A DNA stretch of 64,000 bases from Halopelagius longus (GTDB taxonomy: Archaea; Halobacteriota; Halobacteria; Halobacteriales; Haloferacaceae), in NCBI RefSeq assembly GCF_900100875.1, contig NZ_FNKQ01000003.1, positions 434,001-498,000 on the forward strand. Reading direction: 5' to 3'. Positions within the stretch are counted from its first letter, which is position 1. Every line of letters begins with the position of its first letter. Shown here in pieces: positions 56,623 through 64,000 of the stretch. The notes beneath the pieces were generated by a model, which saw only the letters and a program-made list of their open reading frames with translations, made no database searches and was not told the origin of the DNA. A program made the translations under genes and the position numbers.

Positions 56623-58878
56623 TTAGTCTTCGGTGGTGTAACGACGCTCGTAACCGAACGGCTCGTACTCGCGGCCGCCGCCTTGGAAGAACTTGTTGAA
56701 GAACTCCACGTACTCGAGACGCACCGCCTGCAGGCCGGCGCTGGTCACGCCGAGGAGGAGCACGAGGAGGTGGCCGATCACGAGGACGAGCAGACCGATG
56801 AGGATGGTCGCCGCGTCGCCGTGGAGGAGGCCACCGAACATGATCGTCGCCTCGCTGTGGTGCTCGAGGACGTACTCCGGACCGTGGTCGAGCATGAAGT
56901 GCCACTCGTCACCGTGGCCGCTCGGAACGGCGTACACGCCGAAGAACAGGAGGTTGACCGTGAAGGCCATCCCCGCCTTCGCCAGCATCACCGCGCCGAT
57001 ACGCGTGTACGACAGCACGTTCACGAGCACGTTGATGAACTCGACGGCCTCGATGGGTTCGCCCATCACGAGGAGGGCGAGTCCGACGAAGAACACCAAG
57101 AGCGGCAACGTGAACGGCGCGTTGACCACCGGAATGGTGAACAGTTCCATCGTCGGGAAGCCGTTGAATCCGAGCGGGATGATTCCGTCGGCGGAGAACG
57201 TCGTGTAGAGGAAGTCCGGTGCGGTTCCGCTGACGGCGTCGCTGAATATCCAGACCCACAGGCCGTTCAGCATCAGAATCCACGAGGCGCTCTCGAAGAT
57301 GGCGTGCTTCAGGTCGTGGAGCTCGTAGTTCTCGACGAAGTCGAAGATGTATCCGATGTTGAGGTGGACGATGCCGACGAGCAGGCTCACGACGAGCCAT
57401 CCGAGCGCCCACTCGCTGGTGGCGGGGGAGAGACCCTTCTCTATCGGCGGGTGGCTCATGTGGAGCACGCCCTCCCAGAAGTACGACGAGATGAGGTGCA
57501 GCCCGAATATCTCGCCGTACAGGACGCCGAAGATGGCCGTGAACAGACCGGCCGCGAGGGTGACGCCGCCCATGCTCTTGAACGCCGGGCGCTCGTCGAA
57601 CTTCGACCACAGGAAGTAGCCGATTCCCATGTAGATGAGGCCGTAGCCGAGGTCACCGATCATGAACCCGAACAGAAGCGGGAACGTCAGGAACAGGATG
57701 ACCGTCGGGTCGAGCTCGAAGTAGCTCGGCTTGCTGACGGCGTTCACCAGAATCTCGAACGGCTGAACCGCGCCGGGGTTGTTCTGCACCGTCGGCGGTT
57801 CGTCGTTCCGCATCACGACCGCGCTCCCGCCGTCGGCGCGCGCCTCGTCGGCGTCCCCGCCGTCGGCCGCAGTCGGCGTGCCCGTGCCGTCGCCGCCGGG
57901 GCCCGCGGGGATGTCCTCGCGGATGTGGTCGCTGCCGTCGGAACTGAACGACGCGCGTTCGAGTTCTTCGACCTGCACGCTGTCGCCGACGGTCTCCTTC
58001 AGCGTGGCTTTGAACTCGGTGTAGCGCTCGGAGGGAATCCACCCCTCGGCGATGAACGCGTTCTCCGTCGTCGCGAACGAAAGCGGCGCTTCCGTCTTCT
58101 GGACGTCGATGGAGAGCTTCTCCTCGGCGGCGAGGAGGAAGCCCGCGGCGTCGAGCTTCAGGCTCTCGAGTTCGTCCTCGACGGAGTCGAGGTTCGAGCG
58201 GATCTGTTGGGCCTCCTGTTCGAGGTCCCGGACGTAGTTCTGGGGGTTCCCCTCCGCGTCGGGCACTTCGATGGAGACGAAGTCCGCACCGACGAGGGCG
58301 TCCGCGAGCGCCGAATCGTCGGCGTGCTTCGAGGGGTAGGCGAACACGGCGAGCGTATCGTCGCCCGCGAACACCTCGTGAGAGCGGATGTCGTCGGCGT
58401 CCACGAGGGCGCGTTCTATCTGGTCCCGTTGTCCGTGTCCGACGGCGACCTGCAGGGTGTCGTACCCCGAGAGCAGGTCGAGGTCGATGCCGAGGTCGAC
58501 GAACGGCGACATCGCGTCGATTCGTTCCTCGACCTCGCGGAGCTCCTGTCGAAGCTCCTGCCGTTCGTCGTCGAGGTCGTTGACCTGCTCTCGGATCTCT
58601 TCGAGGTCGGACTCCAACGCCTCGTCGGTGACGATGCGGGTCGGCCCCGCGTCGTCGTCGGAGACGTCGAGCATGCTCTCGAGCGAGCGGACGGTGACGA
58701 GCTTTTCGGAGGCCTCCTCGGCTCCCTCGACGGGGTCGCCCGGGTCGAAGCCCTCCCACGTGTCGTCGTAGTCCGTGACGTGAAGCAGGTTCAGGTCGTG
58801 GACCGTCTCGATGACGGGGTCCATCACGCGCTTGGACCCGGTCACGGAGACCTTGCTCATCTGCTCAGGTCTGAGCAT
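56623..58878 (-). CDS. atpI: A-type ATP synthase subunit I (a subunit)
   Basis: 751 residues. The N-terminal half is a cytoplasmic arm with coiled coils (VNDLDDERQELRQELREVEERID), including a Gly/Asp/Ala-rich loop at about 320-350; the C-terminal half has about eight transmembrane helices with the GFMIGDLGYGLIY and VLSYTRIGAVMLAKAGMAF motifs bearing the essential Arg for ion passage. It may start at ATG 58878 (overlapping atpH) or at ATG 58860 (MSKVSVTGS), 4 nt after the atpH stop. Confidence 0.96.
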   Translation of the reverse strand: MLRPEQMSKVSVTGSKRVMDPVIETVHDLNLLHVTDYDDTWEGFDPGDPVEGAEEASEKLVTVRSLESMLDVSDDDAGPTRIVTDEALESDLEEIREQVNDLDDERQELRQELREVEERIDAMSPFVDLGIDLDLLSGYDTLQVAVGHGQRDQIERALVDADDIRSHEVFAGDDTLAVFAYPSKHADDSALADALVGADFVSIEVPDAEGNPQNYVRDLEQEAQQIRSNLDSVEDELESLKLDAAGFLLAAEEKLSIDVQKTEAPLSFATTENAFIAEGWIPSERYTEFKATLKETVGDSVQVEELERASFSSDGSDHIREDIPAGPGGDGTGTPTAADGGDADEARADGGSAVVMRNDEPPTVQNNPGAVQPFEILVNAVSKPSYFELDPTVILFLTFPLLFGFMIGDLGYGLIYMGIGYFLWSKFDERPAFKSMGGVTLAAGLFTAIFGVLYGEIFGLHLISSYFWEGVLHMSHPPIEKGLSPATSEWALGWLVVSLLVGIVHLNIGYIFDFVENYELHDLKHAIFESASWILMLNGLWVWIFSDAVSGTAPDFLYTTFSADGIIPLGFNGFPTMELFTIPVVNAPFTLPLLVFFVGLALLVMGEPIEAVEFINVLVNVLSYTRIGAVMLAKAGMAFTVNLLFFGVYAVPSGHGDEWHFMLDHGPEYVLEHHSEATIMFGGLLHGDAATILIGLLVLVIGHLLVLLLGVTSAGLQAVRLEYVEFFNKFFQGGGREYEPFGYERRYTTED

Positions 58879-59197
58879 GCACCGCCTCCTCGAACCGTTC
58901 GATGGCGTATTCGACCGCCTCGTCAGCGTTTGTCTGCGCGTCTTCGACGAGCTCCTCGCGCGCGTCCTCGCCGCGCTTCAGAATCTCCTCGCGCTCCTCC
59001 TCGATCTCTGAGCGAGCTTCGTCGAGACGTTCCTCCTCGTATTCACGCGCCTCTTCCTCGGCCTGTTGACGGATCTCCTCTGCCTCGCGTCGCGCCTCCG
59101 CGATACGCTCCTCGCGGTCGGCCTCGGCCTCTGCGACGATGTCGTCGGCCTCGTTCTCGGCAGTCTTGATCCGTTCGAGAACCTCTGGTCTCGGCAT
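58865..59197 (-). CDS. atpH: A-type ATP synthase subunit H (peripheral stalk)
   Basis: 110 residues, a continuous highly charged coiled coil (Glu/Ala/Arg heptads from about 8 to 75). It pairs with subunit E. ATG 59197 (MPRPEVLERI) is the family start. First gene of the atpHIKECFAB run. Confidence 0.94.
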   Translation of the reverse strand: MPRPEVLERIKTAENEADDIVAEAEADREERIAEARREAEEIRQQAEEEAREYEEERLDEARSEIEEEREEILKRGEDAREELVEDAQTNADEAVEYAIERFEEAVHAQT

Positions 59198-59227
59198 ACT
59201 CGTATCACTGAGAAGTTGCAGTACCGG

Positions 59228-59237
59228 CGTATAAGGT
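59228..59237 (-). promoter_or_regulatory. TATA box of the ATP synthase operon
   Basis: The minus strand reads ACCTTATACG, about 35 nt before the atpH ATG, so the operon mRNA should have a leader of around 10 nt. Confidence 0.6.
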
Positions 59238-59343
59238 GTTTGCGGAACACGCGCGTGAATACGGTGGGTTTTCGGAGGGTGAAAACGGGGGACACCGACG
59301 AGGACCGAACACTCTCCGGGCCGAGAACGACGCGGAATCCGCA

Positions 59344-59353
59344 CCGTTATGAG
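59344..59353 (+). promoter_or_regulatory. TATA-like element of the methyltransferase at 59377
   Basis: CCGTTATGAG is centred about 29 nt before ATG 59377. Confidence 0.45.
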
Positions 59354-59376
59354 AGCCGGGGACGAATCCGACGGCG

Positions 59377-60045
59377 ATGGGAGTCCTCGAAGACAAATCA
59401 CGGGCCCGTCTGTTCTACAAGTATCTCTCGAAGGTGTACGACCGCGTGAACCCCTTCATCTGGAACGAGGAGATGCGCGACGAAGCGCTCGAACTCCTCG
59501 ACCTTCGGCCGGACGACCGGGTGTTGGACGTGGGCTGTGGGACCGGTTTCGCCACCGAGGGACTCCTCCGCTACACCGACGACGTTCACGGACTCGACCA
59601 GAGCGCCCACCAGCTCGAACGGGCGTTCGCCAAGTTCGGGAAGGACGACGACGTGCGCTTCTACCGCGGCGACGCGGAGCGTCTCCCCTTCGCGGACGAC
59701 TCCTTCGACGCCGTCTGGTCGTCGGGCTCCATCGAGTACTGGCCGAACCCCGTCGCGGCGCTCCGGGAGTTCCGCCGCGTCGTCGAACCCGGCGGTCGCG
59801 TCCTCGTCGTCGGTCCCGACTACCCGAAGACGACGCTGTTCCAGAAGCTCGCGGACAGCATCATGCTGTTCTACGACGAACACGAGGCCCAGCGGATGTT
59901 CGAGGAGGCCGGCTTCGTCGACATCGAGCACCACATCCAACAGGCCCGCCCCGGCACTCCGCGCGCCATCACGACGGTGGCTCGCGCGCCCGACGACGAA
60001 TCGGCCGACGACGAGTCGGCCGAAACCGTCGAGACCGACGCGTAG
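59377..60045 (+). CDS. Class I methyltransferase, quinone-methyltransferase-like
   Basis: 222 residues. The N-terminus (SRARLFYKYLSKVYDRVNPFIWNEEMRDEALELL) and motif I (VLDVGCGTGFATEGLL), followed by YRGDAERLPFADDSFDAVWSSGSIEYW and REFRRVVEPGGRVLVVGP, look like the MPBQ/MSBQ and UbiE-type quinone methyltransferases. A role in menaquinone maturation is plausible but not shown. A short acidic tail (DDESADDESAE) follows. Confidence 0.88.
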   Translation: MGVLEDKSRARLFYKYLSKVYDRVNPFIWNEEMRDEALELLDLRPDDRVLDVGCGTGFATEGLLRYTDDVHGLDQSAHQLERAFAKFGKDDDVRFYRGDAERLPFADDSFDAVWSSGSIEYWPNPVAALREFRRVVEPGGRVLVVGPDYPKTTLFQKLADSIMLFYDEHEAQRMFEEAGFVDIEHHIQQARPGTPRAITTVARAPDDESADDESAETVETDA

Positions 60046-60144
60046 ACCGACTCGCATTCTCCTCCCGCGCGACGTTCACCGCCCGTAGCGTCGCCTCACG
60101 TACCCGCCCGTAGCCAACCTCCAGCGGTCTCGTTCCTGCTTCCG

Positions 60145-60630
60145 TCACGTTCCGACGCCGGCCGAGAGTCGCGCGAGACGCCCGCCGTCCCCGTACACGG
60201 TCACCGTCACCGTCCGCCCGTCCGCGAGCGACGGGTCGTTCGTCCCCGCGACGGTGAACGACGCGCGTTCGCCCGCGGACCACGTTCCGTCGGCGGCGGC
60301 GTTGAACGGCCCCGTCGGACCCGAGCGAAAACCGCGCGCGGAGAAGAACGGAACGGGCGGTTGGCGGCGCAGCGGCGTCCCGTCGATTTCGACGCGGACG
60401 CTGAGCCGCCGCACCGAGAGCGAGGGGCCGCGTTCGTGCGTTAGCGCCACCGTGTCGCCCTCGACGGAGAGCGAGAACGCGACGCGCGCCGTCGAGTGGC
60501 CGGAAGTCGGCGTCGGAGTAGAGTCCGCTGACAGAGCGACGGTTCCCGCGCCGACGACGGCGGTCAGAACGACGGTGACGCCGACGAGAACGACGATACC
60601 GACGAGCGGTGAGAGGGCGCGGTCGGACAC
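60145..60630 (-). CDS. Type IV pilin-like protein
   Basis: 161 residues. The N-terminus SDRALSPLVGIVVLVGVTVVL matches archaeal pilin/archaellin-type class III signal peptides (charged residues, then the SPLVG hydrophobic helix), so prepilin peptidase processing is expected. The rest is a beta-rich domain (ARVAFSLSVEGDTVALTHERG). The GTG start at 60630 lies 26 nt below a clear TATA box (60651-60660), a leaderless start on GTG. Confidence 0.82.
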   Translation of the reverse strand: MSDRALSPLVGIVVLVGVTVVLTAVVGAGTVALSADSTPTPTSGHSTARVAFSLSVEGDTVALTHERGPSLSVRRLSVRVEIDGTPLRRQPPVPFFSARGFRSGPTGPFNAAADGTWSAGERASFTVAGTNDPSLADGRTVTVTVYGDGGRLARLSAGVGT

Positions 60631-60650
60631 GGAGGCGGTGGCCCCCTCAC

Positions 60651-60660
60651 GGTATAAGAA
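60651..60660 (-). promoter_or_regulatory. TATA box of the pilin-like gene
   Basis: The minus strand reads TTCTTATACC, centred 26 nt before the GTG start at 60630; this spacing decides the start. Confidence 0.65.
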
Positions 60661-60683
60661 GGTTCCTCGGGGCGAGGCGGGCG

Positions 60684-62027
60684 CTACGCTTCGGGAGTCG
60701 CCGTCGTCCGGTTGGTCGCCCCGTCGTGGATGCGCGGCGGTTCCGAGGCGTCGACGGAGAGCAGGACGACCGAGATGTCGTCGATGGCGGTTATCTGGTA
60801 CGACTGACCGGGCGCGAGCGCCCACAACTGCCCGTCGTCTCCGGTCCGGCCGACGCTGGTACTGCGCCCGCCCGCCGGACCGACGGTGATTCTGGCGTCG
60901 ACGGGTTCGCCCGTCTCGGAGTCGTTCAGTTGGATGAGCACCGGGCCGCCGGAGTACGTCCGGTACGCCGTCAGTTTGAGGCCGTCCTTGACGGACGTTC
61001 CGGCCTCCGTCGTCTCCATCGTATCGAGCGGGCGGTGCTGGTACTCCTTGAACACGGTCTTGGCCCCGCTGTCGACGAACGCCGAGAGCTGTCCGCGGTG
61101 ATGTTGGATTCGGACGAGGTAGCTGTCGCCGGAGCCGACGACGTCGGTGCCGTTCTGGGCGAGGCGGAGCGCGTAGATGTTCGGGTACGCCTCCGCGGTG
61201 ATGTTCAACGCCTCGGGCGTCGTGATGCTCGCCGCGCCGCGCTGGCGGAGGGTCCCGCGGTACGCCTCTCTGACGTACGTCCCGTTGTCGATGACGCCGA
61301 GGACGACGCTGTCTGGGCCGGACTGAACGAAGAATCGGGACGACTCCGCCTCCCCGCTAAAAACCTGCACGGCGTGGCTCCGAACGGGACCGGTGAACGT
61401 CTCGAGCTCCCGTTCGAGGTCGGCCGAGCGTTCGGTGATGGAGAAGTCCGGCGTCTGCAGCGCTATCTCCTCGATTCTGTCGCGCCGTTGCTCCAGTTCG
61501 GACGCCTGAACGTCGATGATCGCGAGTTCGAGGAGGAGCTTCCGCGAGGATATCTCGCCCGCGCTGTAGGCGGACAGAACCCGTCGCTGGCGCGCCCGCA
61601 GGTCGATGACGCGCTGTTCGATGTTGCTCAGTTCCCCCAACAGCAACTGTTGGCGGCGTTCGACGGTCGACGCGGACTCGATGCGGTCGATTCGGCGCAC
61701 CGTCTCCATGTGCGCGGCGGTCGCGTTCGACTCCACGGAGAGCGCCGGCCCGAGGTCCACGGTCCGCGTTTCGAGCGTGCTCCGTCGGACGGCGCTCGGC
61801 GGGATGCCGAGGACGCCCAGGGCCTCCTCTTGCGCCGTCTCGTTCGTGACCAGCCCCCGCGACGGCGCGACTTGGCGAGTCTCCTCGTCTACGACCGGTC
61901 CGCCTCGGAGCGAATCCGCCGTCTGGAGCGGGGCGGCCGTATCCGGCGGTGTGGCCGTCGTCCCCGCCGCGGCGGCGACGGACGAGAGGACGAGGAGGAC
62001 GGCGAACGTTACGGGGAGGGCTCTCAT
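60684..62027 (-). CDS. Secreted coiled-coil protein (DUF7096-type)
   Basis: 447 residues. A signal peptide (MRALPVTFAVLLVLSSVAAAAG) leads into an extracellular protein whose middle is a helical coiled coil (about 120-220, RRQQLLLGELSNIEQRVIDLRARQRRVL... ASELEQRRDRIEEI) and whose end is a beta domain (ETGEPVDARITVGPAGG) like bacterial surface-protein modules. The C-terminus has no anchor. ATG 62027 fits a TATA-like TTTTTAGTA at about 62052-62060 better than the in-frame GTG at 62048. It may be a DUF7096 member (from memory). Confidence 0.75.
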   Translation of the reverse strand: MRALPVTFAVLLVLSSVAAAAGTTATPPDTAAPLQTADSLRGGPVVDEETRQVAPSRGLVTNETAQEEALGVLGIPPSAVRRSTLETRTVDLGPALSVESNATAAHMETVRRIDRIESASTVERRQQLLLGELSNIEQRVIDLRARQRRVLSAYSAGEISSRKLLLELAIIDVQASELEQRRDRIEEIALQTPDFSITERSADLERELETFTGPVRSHAVQVFSGEAESSRFFVQSGPDSVVLGVIDNGTYVREAYRGTLRQRGAASITTPEALNITAEAYPNIYALRLAQNGTDVVGSGDSYLVRIQHHRGQLSAFVDSGAKTVFKEYQHRPLDTMETTEAGTSVKDGLKLTAYRTYSGGPVLIQLNDSETGEPVDARITVGPAGGRSTSVGRTGDDGQLWALAPGQSYQITAIDDISVVLLSVDASEPPRIHDGATNRTTATPEA

Positions 62028-62150
62028 ATCCCGTCGGTACAGTTTCACAGTACTAAAAACGCAGTCATTCCGCTCTCAGATAACGTAGCAGGTTCTCAGC
62101 CGACCGTTCGCGGAGATATCGGCTCCCGAATCGCGTTCACCCGATGGAAA

Positions 62151-62160
62151 GCGTTTTGAG
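62151..62160 (+). promoter_or_regulatory. TATA-like element of the gene at 62185
   Basis: GCGTTTTGAG is centred about 29 nt before ATG 62185; a weak match. Confidence 0.4.
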
Positions 62161-62184
62161 AGTTCCACGTCGAAACACCAGCAA

Positions 62185-63417
62185 ATGCGGAGTGTCGCAC
62201 TTTTCACAGCCCTCCTCCTCGTGCTCTCCGGCGTCGGACCCGCCGTCGCCGCGCCGGACTCGGCGGCCGCCGCGTCCGGGGCGGACGGAGCCGCCGCCCT
62301 CCGCTCGTCGGCGGACGGCGCCGTCCGGGCACAGACAGCCTCCTCGCTCGGCCAATCACCGGAGACGGTGATGCGGGTCGACCTGCGAGCGGACCAAAGC
62401 GCCGAGTGGCGCGTCGAGGTCAGATACCAACTCGACGACGAGAACGAGACGCGCGCGTTCGAGCGAGTCGGCCGCCGGTACGAACGCGGCGAGTCGGACG
62501 TCGGCGTCGACGCCGACCTGTTCAGGAACGTCGCCTCGCAGGCCAGCAACACGACGGGCCGGGAGATGGAGATTCGGAACGCGACGTACGACTACTCCGT
62601 GAACGACGGCACCGGTACGCTCTCGATGTCGTTCGTCTGGACGAACTTCCTGAAAGAGGGCGAGGGCCAGAGCCTCCGCCTCAGCGACGTCTTCCTCGTC
62701 CCGAGCGACCAGTCGGAATCGACGCCGACGTGGCTGTCGCTGATGGGCGAGAACCAGCGGATGATAATCGAACCGCCCGAGGGGTACACGACGAACACGA
62801 CGAGCATCCCGGTGAAACAGCAGAACAACGCCATCATCCTCGAGGGCCCCTCCGACTTCAACAACGACGGCCGTCTCGTCGTCACGTACCGACAGACCGC
62901 CCGAGAGCGCTTCGAGTGGCCCCTCTACCTCGGCGGCGGGGCCGTCGTCCTCGTCGCACTCGCACTCGGCGCGGCGGTGGTGCTCCGCGGCCGACGCGAC
63001 GACGGCACGGGCGCACCCGCCAACGCGACGGACGGGTCGCCGCCCGGCGGCGCGACGGCGGCGACGAACGGCGGCACGCCCGCGGGCGGCCCGGTACCGG
63101 CGGGCGACCCCGAGGGGAACGCCGACGCCGTCGCCGGACCGACCGAACCCGGAGGCGACGGGGACGGCGACGCCGACGAGGACGAGGTGGACGTGTCGCT
63201 CCTCTCGGACGAGGAACGCGTCGAGCACCTCCTCGAACAGAACGGCGGGCGGATGAAGCAGGCGAACATCGTCAAAGAGACCGGCTGGTCCGACGCCAAG
63301 GTGTCGCAACTGCTCTCGGCGATGGCCGACGACGGGCGCGTGACGAAACTCCGCCTCGGTCGGGAGAACCTCATCTCCCTGCCGGACGAGGACGGCCCGG
63401 ACGACGAGATAGCCTGA
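62185..63417 (+). CDS. Membrane-tethered winged-helix protein with secreted sensor domain
   Basis: 410 residues. Signal peptide (about 1-22), an extracellular beta-rich domain (about 50-240, VMRVDLRADQSAEWRVEVRYQL... LRLSDVFLVPSDQ), one transmembrane helix (about 248-267, GGGAVVLVALALGAAVVL), a long Gly/Asp-rich cytoplasmic linker and a C-terminal winged helix (VEHLLEQNGGRMKQANIVKETGWSDAKVSQLLSAMADDGRVTKLRLGRENLI). That layout is a one-component transmembrane regulator. Ligand and targets are unknown. The two domains resemble haloarchaeal DUF7345/DUF7343 types from memory. Confidence 0.82.
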   Translation: MRSVALFTALLLVLSGVGPAVAAPDSAAAASGADGAAALRSSADGAVRAQTASSLGQSPETVMRVDLRADQSAEWRVEVRYQLDDENETRAFERVGRRYERGESDVGVDADLFRNVASQASNTTGREMEIRNATYDYSVNDGTGTLSMSFVWTNFLKEGEGQSLRLSDVFLVPSDQSESTPTWLSLMGENQRMIIEPPEGYTTNTTSIPVKQQNNAIILEGPSDFNNDGRLVVTYRQTARERFEWPLYLGGGAVVLVALALGAAVVLRGRRDDGTGAPANATDGSPPGGATAATNGGTPAGGPVPAGDPEGNADAVAGPTEPGGDGDGDADEDEVDVSLLSDEERVEHLLEQNGGRMKQANIVKETGWSDAKVSQLLSAMADDGRVTKLRLGRENLISLPDEDGPDDEIA

Positions 63418-63515
63418 GCGTCGGACGCTTCCTTCTTCCGTCTTCGACCGACGGGTCGCGCCGGGAGTCGCCTCGCGGTGCGGCGATTATCGGTCGAGCG
63501 ACGCGTTGACCCGAA

Positions 63516-63526
63516 AGCGTTTAGCC
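63516..63526 (+). promoter_or_regulatory. TATA-like element of etfB
   Basis: AGCGTTTAGCC lies 24-28 nt before the paired ATG codons at 63545/63548. Confidence 0.5.
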
Positions 63527-63544
63527 CCACGACGAGACGAAACG

Positions 63545-64000
63545 ATGATGAAGGTTCTCGTGACCGTAAAGGAGGTCGCGGAGGTGCAGGACGACTTCGA
63601 GATAGCGGACCTCGAAGTCGATCCGCGGTATCTCGAGTACGACCTCAACGAGTGGGACGAGTACGCGGTCGAAGAGGCCGTGCAACTGAAGGAGGCGGCC
63701 GAAGCGGAGGTCGAAGTCGTCTCGGTGACCGTCGGTCCGGAGCGAAGCGAGGAGACGATTCGGATGGCGCTGGCGAAGGGCGTCGACCGCGCCGTTCGCA
63801 TCTGGGACGACGCACTCGAAGGGCGGGGCCTGATGGACGTGGCCGCGAAGGCGCGACTCCTCGGGGCCGTCGTCGAGGAGGAGGACCCCGACCTCGTACT
63901 GTCGGGTGTGCAGGCGAACGACACCGGATTCGGCGCCACGGGCGTCTACCTCGCCGAGAGCGTCGGGTTCGAGTGGGGTGCCGTCGTGAACGCCCTCGAC
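63545..64000 (+). CDS. etfB: Electron transfer flavoprotein beta subunit, 5' part
   Basis: 152 codons are visible and the frame runs open off the right edge. MKVLVTVKEVAEVQDDFEI, EYDLNEWDEYAVEEAVQLKE, VVSVTVGPERSEETIRMALAKGVDRAVRIWD and DLVLSGVQANDTGFGATGVYLAE are EtfB signatures. With EtfA it carries electrons from acyl-CoA dehydrogenases or similar flavoproteins towards the quinone pool. ATG 63545 or 63548 may be the start. Confidence 0.95.
   Translation, partial: MMKVLVTVKEVAEVQDDFEIADLEVDPRYLEYDLNEWDEYAVEEAVQLKEAAEAEVEVVSVTVGPERSEETIRMALAKGVDRAVRIWDDALEGRGLMDVAAKARLLGAVVEEEDPDLVLSGVQANDTGFGATGVYLAESVGFEWGAVVNALD

Overview
The window is chromosomal DNA from a halophilic euryarchaeon (class Halobacteria, most likely Haloferacales, close to Haloferax/Halogeometricum-type genomes). 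The evidence is high GC with strongly acidic proteins, split RNA polymerase subunits (A'/A'' and B'/B''), archaeal EF-1alpha/EF-2, aRF1, an A-type ATP synthase, a CarS archaeal lipid enzyme, TiaS, Tat-dependent lipoproteins, archaeal TATA boxes about 26-30 nt upstream of many start codons (leaderless transcripts), and a gene order that matches, from memory, the Haloferax volcanii core region running from the ATP synthase genes to tuf.

Layout. 1-1.9 kb: 3' part of a family 3 glycoside hydrolase with a PA14 insert, then a tiny zinc-ribbon protein. 2.0-5.06 kb: an accessory patch (a decayed gene, a methyltransferase, a GNAT acetyltransferase, an AT-rich Tat-signal protein) lying beside tRNA-Ala(CGC), with several copies of the tRNA 3' end that look like integration scars. 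5.3-25.7 kb: the transcription/translation supercluster on the minus strand, reading rpoH, rpoB2, rpoB1, rpoA1, rpoA2, nusA, an MscS-type channel, rpsL, rpsG, fusA, an ACT-domain gene with hom, tuf and rpsJ. It is interrupted by plus-strand DUF5781 and by a permease/substrate-binding-protein pair. 25.98-26.6 kb: two tRNA-Asp(GTC) genes, each followed by decayed copies of the tRNA 3' end. 26.6-31.6 kb: a multi-domain histidine kinase, two overlapping crcB fluoride channel genes, a HerA-like ATPase and a pilin-like membrane protein.

31.6-49.6 kb: housekeeping genes, mostly single transcription units: tiaS, an archaeal HTH regulator, a TRIC-type channel, a glutaredoxin, a membrane-anchored arylsulfotransferase-like protein, an NCS2 nucleobase permease, a GfcR-family PRTase regulator, pyrE, carS, DUF502, ilvE, an NAD-dependent epimerase, ribB with the riboflavin kinase/regulator rbkR, argS, a 48-aa membrane protein, a MinD4-like ATPase and prf1. 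49.6-59.2 kb: a DUF6276 zinc protein and the complete A-type ATP synthase operon atpH-I-K-E-C-F-A-B with atpD slightly apart. 59.3-64 kb: a methyltransferase, a pilin-like protein, a secreted coiled-coil protein, a membrane-tethered winged-helix regulator and the start of etfB.

Taken together this is mostly core genome: RNA polymerase, ribosomal proteins, elongation and release factors, and ATP synthase. The parts most worth a second look are: the permease plus Tat-lipoprotein binding protein translated as a pair with no ABC components; a threonine-containing leaderless mini-ORF ahead of the ACT-hom operon; an XRE-like helix-turn-helix insert in RNA polymerase A'; a MinD with a MinD-style membrane-targeting tail next to an unannotated 48-aa membrane protein; and the tRNA-associated scars.
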